A DNA stretch of 64,000 bases from Lyngbya sp. HA4199-MV5 (GTDB lineage: Bacteria; Cyanobacteriota; Cyanobacteriia; Leptolyngbyales; Leptolyngbyaceae), in the NCBI GenBank assembly GCA_019359375.1, contig JAHHHL010000001.1, positions 124,001 through 188,000 of the forward strand, written 5' to 3'. Under the pieces are notes generated by a model, which did not search any database, was not told the origin of the DNA, and saw only the letters and a list, made by a program, of their open reading frames with translations. The translations under genes were made by a program, and so were the position numbers. This document shows, piece after piece, positions 62,373-64,000 of the stretch. Within the stretch, counting starts at the first letter, position 1; each line of letters starts with the position of its first letter.

Positions 62373-64000
62373 TCAGGAGTCATATTTGGTATCGCGATCG
62401 GGTGCGGCTTCAGTCAACGGTAAATAGTCATTGGACTCTCCAAAGGTGTTTGGCCACGGCTGAGTCGAAGCATGAAGCGGGATCACATCGGTGTCTAGCT
62501 GTGGTGGTAAAACGATCGCCTCTGCTAGTGTCGATGGTCCCACACCGTTTCCTAGAGCCTGGAGTGCCTGGAGTGCTTCTGTCGCTGACTGGTAGCGGTG
62601 CCTAAAATCGTAGCGCACCATGTTGCTGAGCACTTCTGCAAGGGCATAGCTGACCTGCGCTCGGTGCTTCCAGGAGATTTCACCCGTGTTTTTGTCTTGA
62701 ATAAGCTGACTTGGAGACAACCCTGTCAGCGCTTGAATGCCAATCATCCCCACGGCATAGATATCACTGTTGAGCCGAGGATTGCCAGCACACTGCTCGT
62801 TGGACATGTATCCCTGAGTACCAATGCCAACGGTGAACCCGGTGCGCCGATCGTCTTCTGTGATCTGGCTAATTTCTTTCACCGCCCCAAAGTCAATGAG
62901 AACGAGTTTGCCATCAGAGCGCCGCCGGATAATATTGTTCGGTTTGATGTCTCGATGGATCACATTGTGACGATGGACAAACTCTAAAATAGTCAGCAGT
63001 TCTTGCAAGATTGCCACCACTCTGAACTCCGGTTCCTGTTTGCCAAGCGATAGTTCGCTGCTCAGGGGTTGTCCAGCAATAAATTCTTGGGCAAGATAAA
63101 ACTCTTGATCTTCCTCAAAGTACGCCAGCAGTTGCGGAATCTGGTCGTGTTTGCCCAACTTCTCAAGCGCTTCTGCTTCCTGCTGAAAGAGCCGTCGCGC
63201 CAGATGAAAAAGCTTGGGGTTATTGCTGTTGGGTCGAAGTTGTTTTACAACACAAACTGGATTACCGGGTCGCTGGGTATCTTCAGCCACATAGGTTTCG
63301 CCAAACCCACCAGAGCCAAGCACCTTCTTGATGGTGTAGCGACCTGCCAGCGTTTTGCCAAACATTTCCTGCTCCCGATAGGCTGGCAGCAGATCTTTCA
63401 AATCATCTTGTTCACTCTTGCTAATGATTTCTTGAATCAGGGGGGAGCCAGCGTAACTTTTGATCGTGCGCCGCAGCTTGAATTTTTCACTTGCAATGCC
63501 AATGAACAGATACCCTGTCCCGCTGAGCGCGATCGCAGCCATGGGCACTGCCGCTGGTAAAATTAACCGCTTTTGGGTAAAGACAAGATAGGTAAGGATC
63601 CCCCACAGAAGGACGATACCCATTGCCAGCGCAAACCGTCGTAAGGAGCGCTTTGCCCTGCTTTGCAGATAGCCAGCCACCACAACCACAACAAAGACGA
63701 AGGCACCCTGAAGTGGAGCGCTTGGGATACCGTCTGCGATCGCTTTATCTTCCAGCAGGGTGGCGATCGCGTTGGCGTTGAGTTCTACCCCTGACATGGA
63801 TTGGGGATAGAGGGGGCTTTCTGAGAACGGTGCCGCGTGAAAATCTTGCGATAGCCCAAAGGTGGGACCAATCAGTACAATCTTGTCCTTAAACTCTCCA
63901 CTTTTAACCAGTCGCTCCCAACTAGCAGGGTCAAGCACCTGCCAGAAGGGGATTTGCTTGAACGTCCCGGCAGGACCGTAGAAAAACAGATTCTCGCCTC
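62373..64000 (-). CDS. CHASE2-domain serine/threonine protein kinase, N-terminus outside window
   Basis: Runs off the right edge; about 540 residues are visible. The end of a CHASE2 sensor domain (ENLFFYGPAGTF, DKIVLIGPTFG) precedes about three membrane helices. The kinase has GSGGFGETYVAE (glycine loop), CVVKQLRP (Lys), HRDIKPNNII (catalytic loop, Asp) and LIDFGAVK (DFG). VGIGTQGYMSNEQ is the activation-segment end. A Hanks-type kinase sensing an extracytoplasmic signal, target unknown. Confidence 0.93.
   Translation of the reverse strand, partial: GENLFFYGPAGTFKQIPFWQVLDPASWERLVKSGEFKDKIVLIGPTFGLSQDFHAAPFSESPLYPQSMSGVELNANAIATLLEDKAIADGIPSAPLQGAFVFVVVVVAGYLQSRAKRSLRRFALAMGIVLLWGILTYLVFTQKRLILPAAVPMAAIALSGTGYLFIGIASEKFKLRRTIKSYAGSPLIQEIISKSEQDDLKDLLPAYREQEMFGKTLAGRYTIKKVLGSGGFGETYVAEDTQRPGNPVCVVKQLRPNSNNPKLFHLARRLFQQEAEALEKLGKHDQIPQLLAYFEEDQEFYLAQEFIAGQPLSSELSLGKQEPEFRVVAILQELLTILEFVHRHNVIHRDIKPNNIIRRRSDGKLVLIDFGAVKEISQITEDDRRTGFTVGIGTQGYMSNEQCAGNPRLNSDIYAVGMIGIQALTGLSPSQLIQDKNTGEISWKHRAQVSYALAEVLSNMVRYDFRHRYQSATEALQALQALGNGVGPSTLAEAIVLPPQLDTDVIPLHASTQPWPNTFGESNDYLPLTEAAPDRDTKYDS

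Overview
The window comes from a filamentous, probably non-marine cyanobacterium, resembling Leptolyngbya or Nostoc relatives; I cannot name the genus. Three things support this. The HIP1 octamer GCGATCGC and its core CGATCG recur throughout. The gene set includes cyanobacterial markers (pipX-pipY, sepF, an RppA/RppB-type two-component pair, the grpE-dnaK-dnaJ then pilB-pilT-pilC block, a CHASE2 Ser/Thr kinase). Many gene boundaries carry tandem heptamer-like repeats (GGCAGAA, TCACTCC, AAAACTA, GTTGTTA types), which are typical of filamentous cyanobacteria. I found no rRNA, tRNA, CRISPR array, origin or prophage.

Layout. 1-5.6 kb: the end of a cyclic-nucleotide-binding protein, small stress-type proteins (CsbD, YqaE/PMP3), a lipase-like hydrolase, then an RppB/RppA-like two-component system (4.3-6.5 kb). 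6.8-13.2 kb: der, a DUF4291 protein, an EcfT/CbiQ transporter subunit, and the conserved pipX-pipY-sepF-proC run linking nitrogen signalling, PLP homeostasis, division and proline synthesis. 13.4-27.5 kb: mixed genes (GlsB-like and SMR-like membrane proteins, aat, a second lipase-like hydrolase, a TonB-like protein, a PfkB sugar kinase, a GNAT enzyme, a 798-aa anchored protein, a subtilisin-like protease).

27.6-32.9 kb is the accessory region. It starts with a truncated insertion sequence and a frameshifted PIN toxin. Then come two toxin-antitoxin-like pairs, a DUF4160/DUF2442 pair, and a TIR-NB-ARC-TPR (bacterial NLR/STAND) locus whose reading frame breaks at an A5 run. Copies of a 33-38 bp sequence separate the small modules. 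It encodes a peptide like the C-terminus of the TPR protein, so the modules look like cassettes punctuated by fossil 3' ends of NLR genes.

33-43.9 kb: a flavin disulfide oxidoreductase, divergent from a compact operon of two trypsin/PDZ proteases without signal peptides plus a LuxR-type regulator with a degenerate receiver. Then a dus tRNA-dihydrouridine synthase, a large RTX/DUF4394 protein with an internal duplication, and cobU. 44-50.4 kb: a TonB-dependent receptor, RNase Z, a SpoIID/LytB protein and small conserved proteins. 50.6-56.2 kb (minus strand): grpE-dnaK-dnaJ-tusA-like-rsgA. 56.9-62.3 kb: the type IV pilus motor genes pilB-pilT-pilC plus an unknown gene. The window ends inside a CHASE2 Ser/Thr kinase.

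Two families of small terminal-inverted-repeat elements (MITE-like) are dispersed here: one of about 132 bp (two complete copies and one attached to the transposase remnant) and one of about 90-110 bp (two copies). The strongest candidates for a second look are the frame-split TIR-NB-ARC-TPR locus with its repeat-punctuated cassettes, and the cytosolic protease pair with the Asp-to-Glu receiver regulator.
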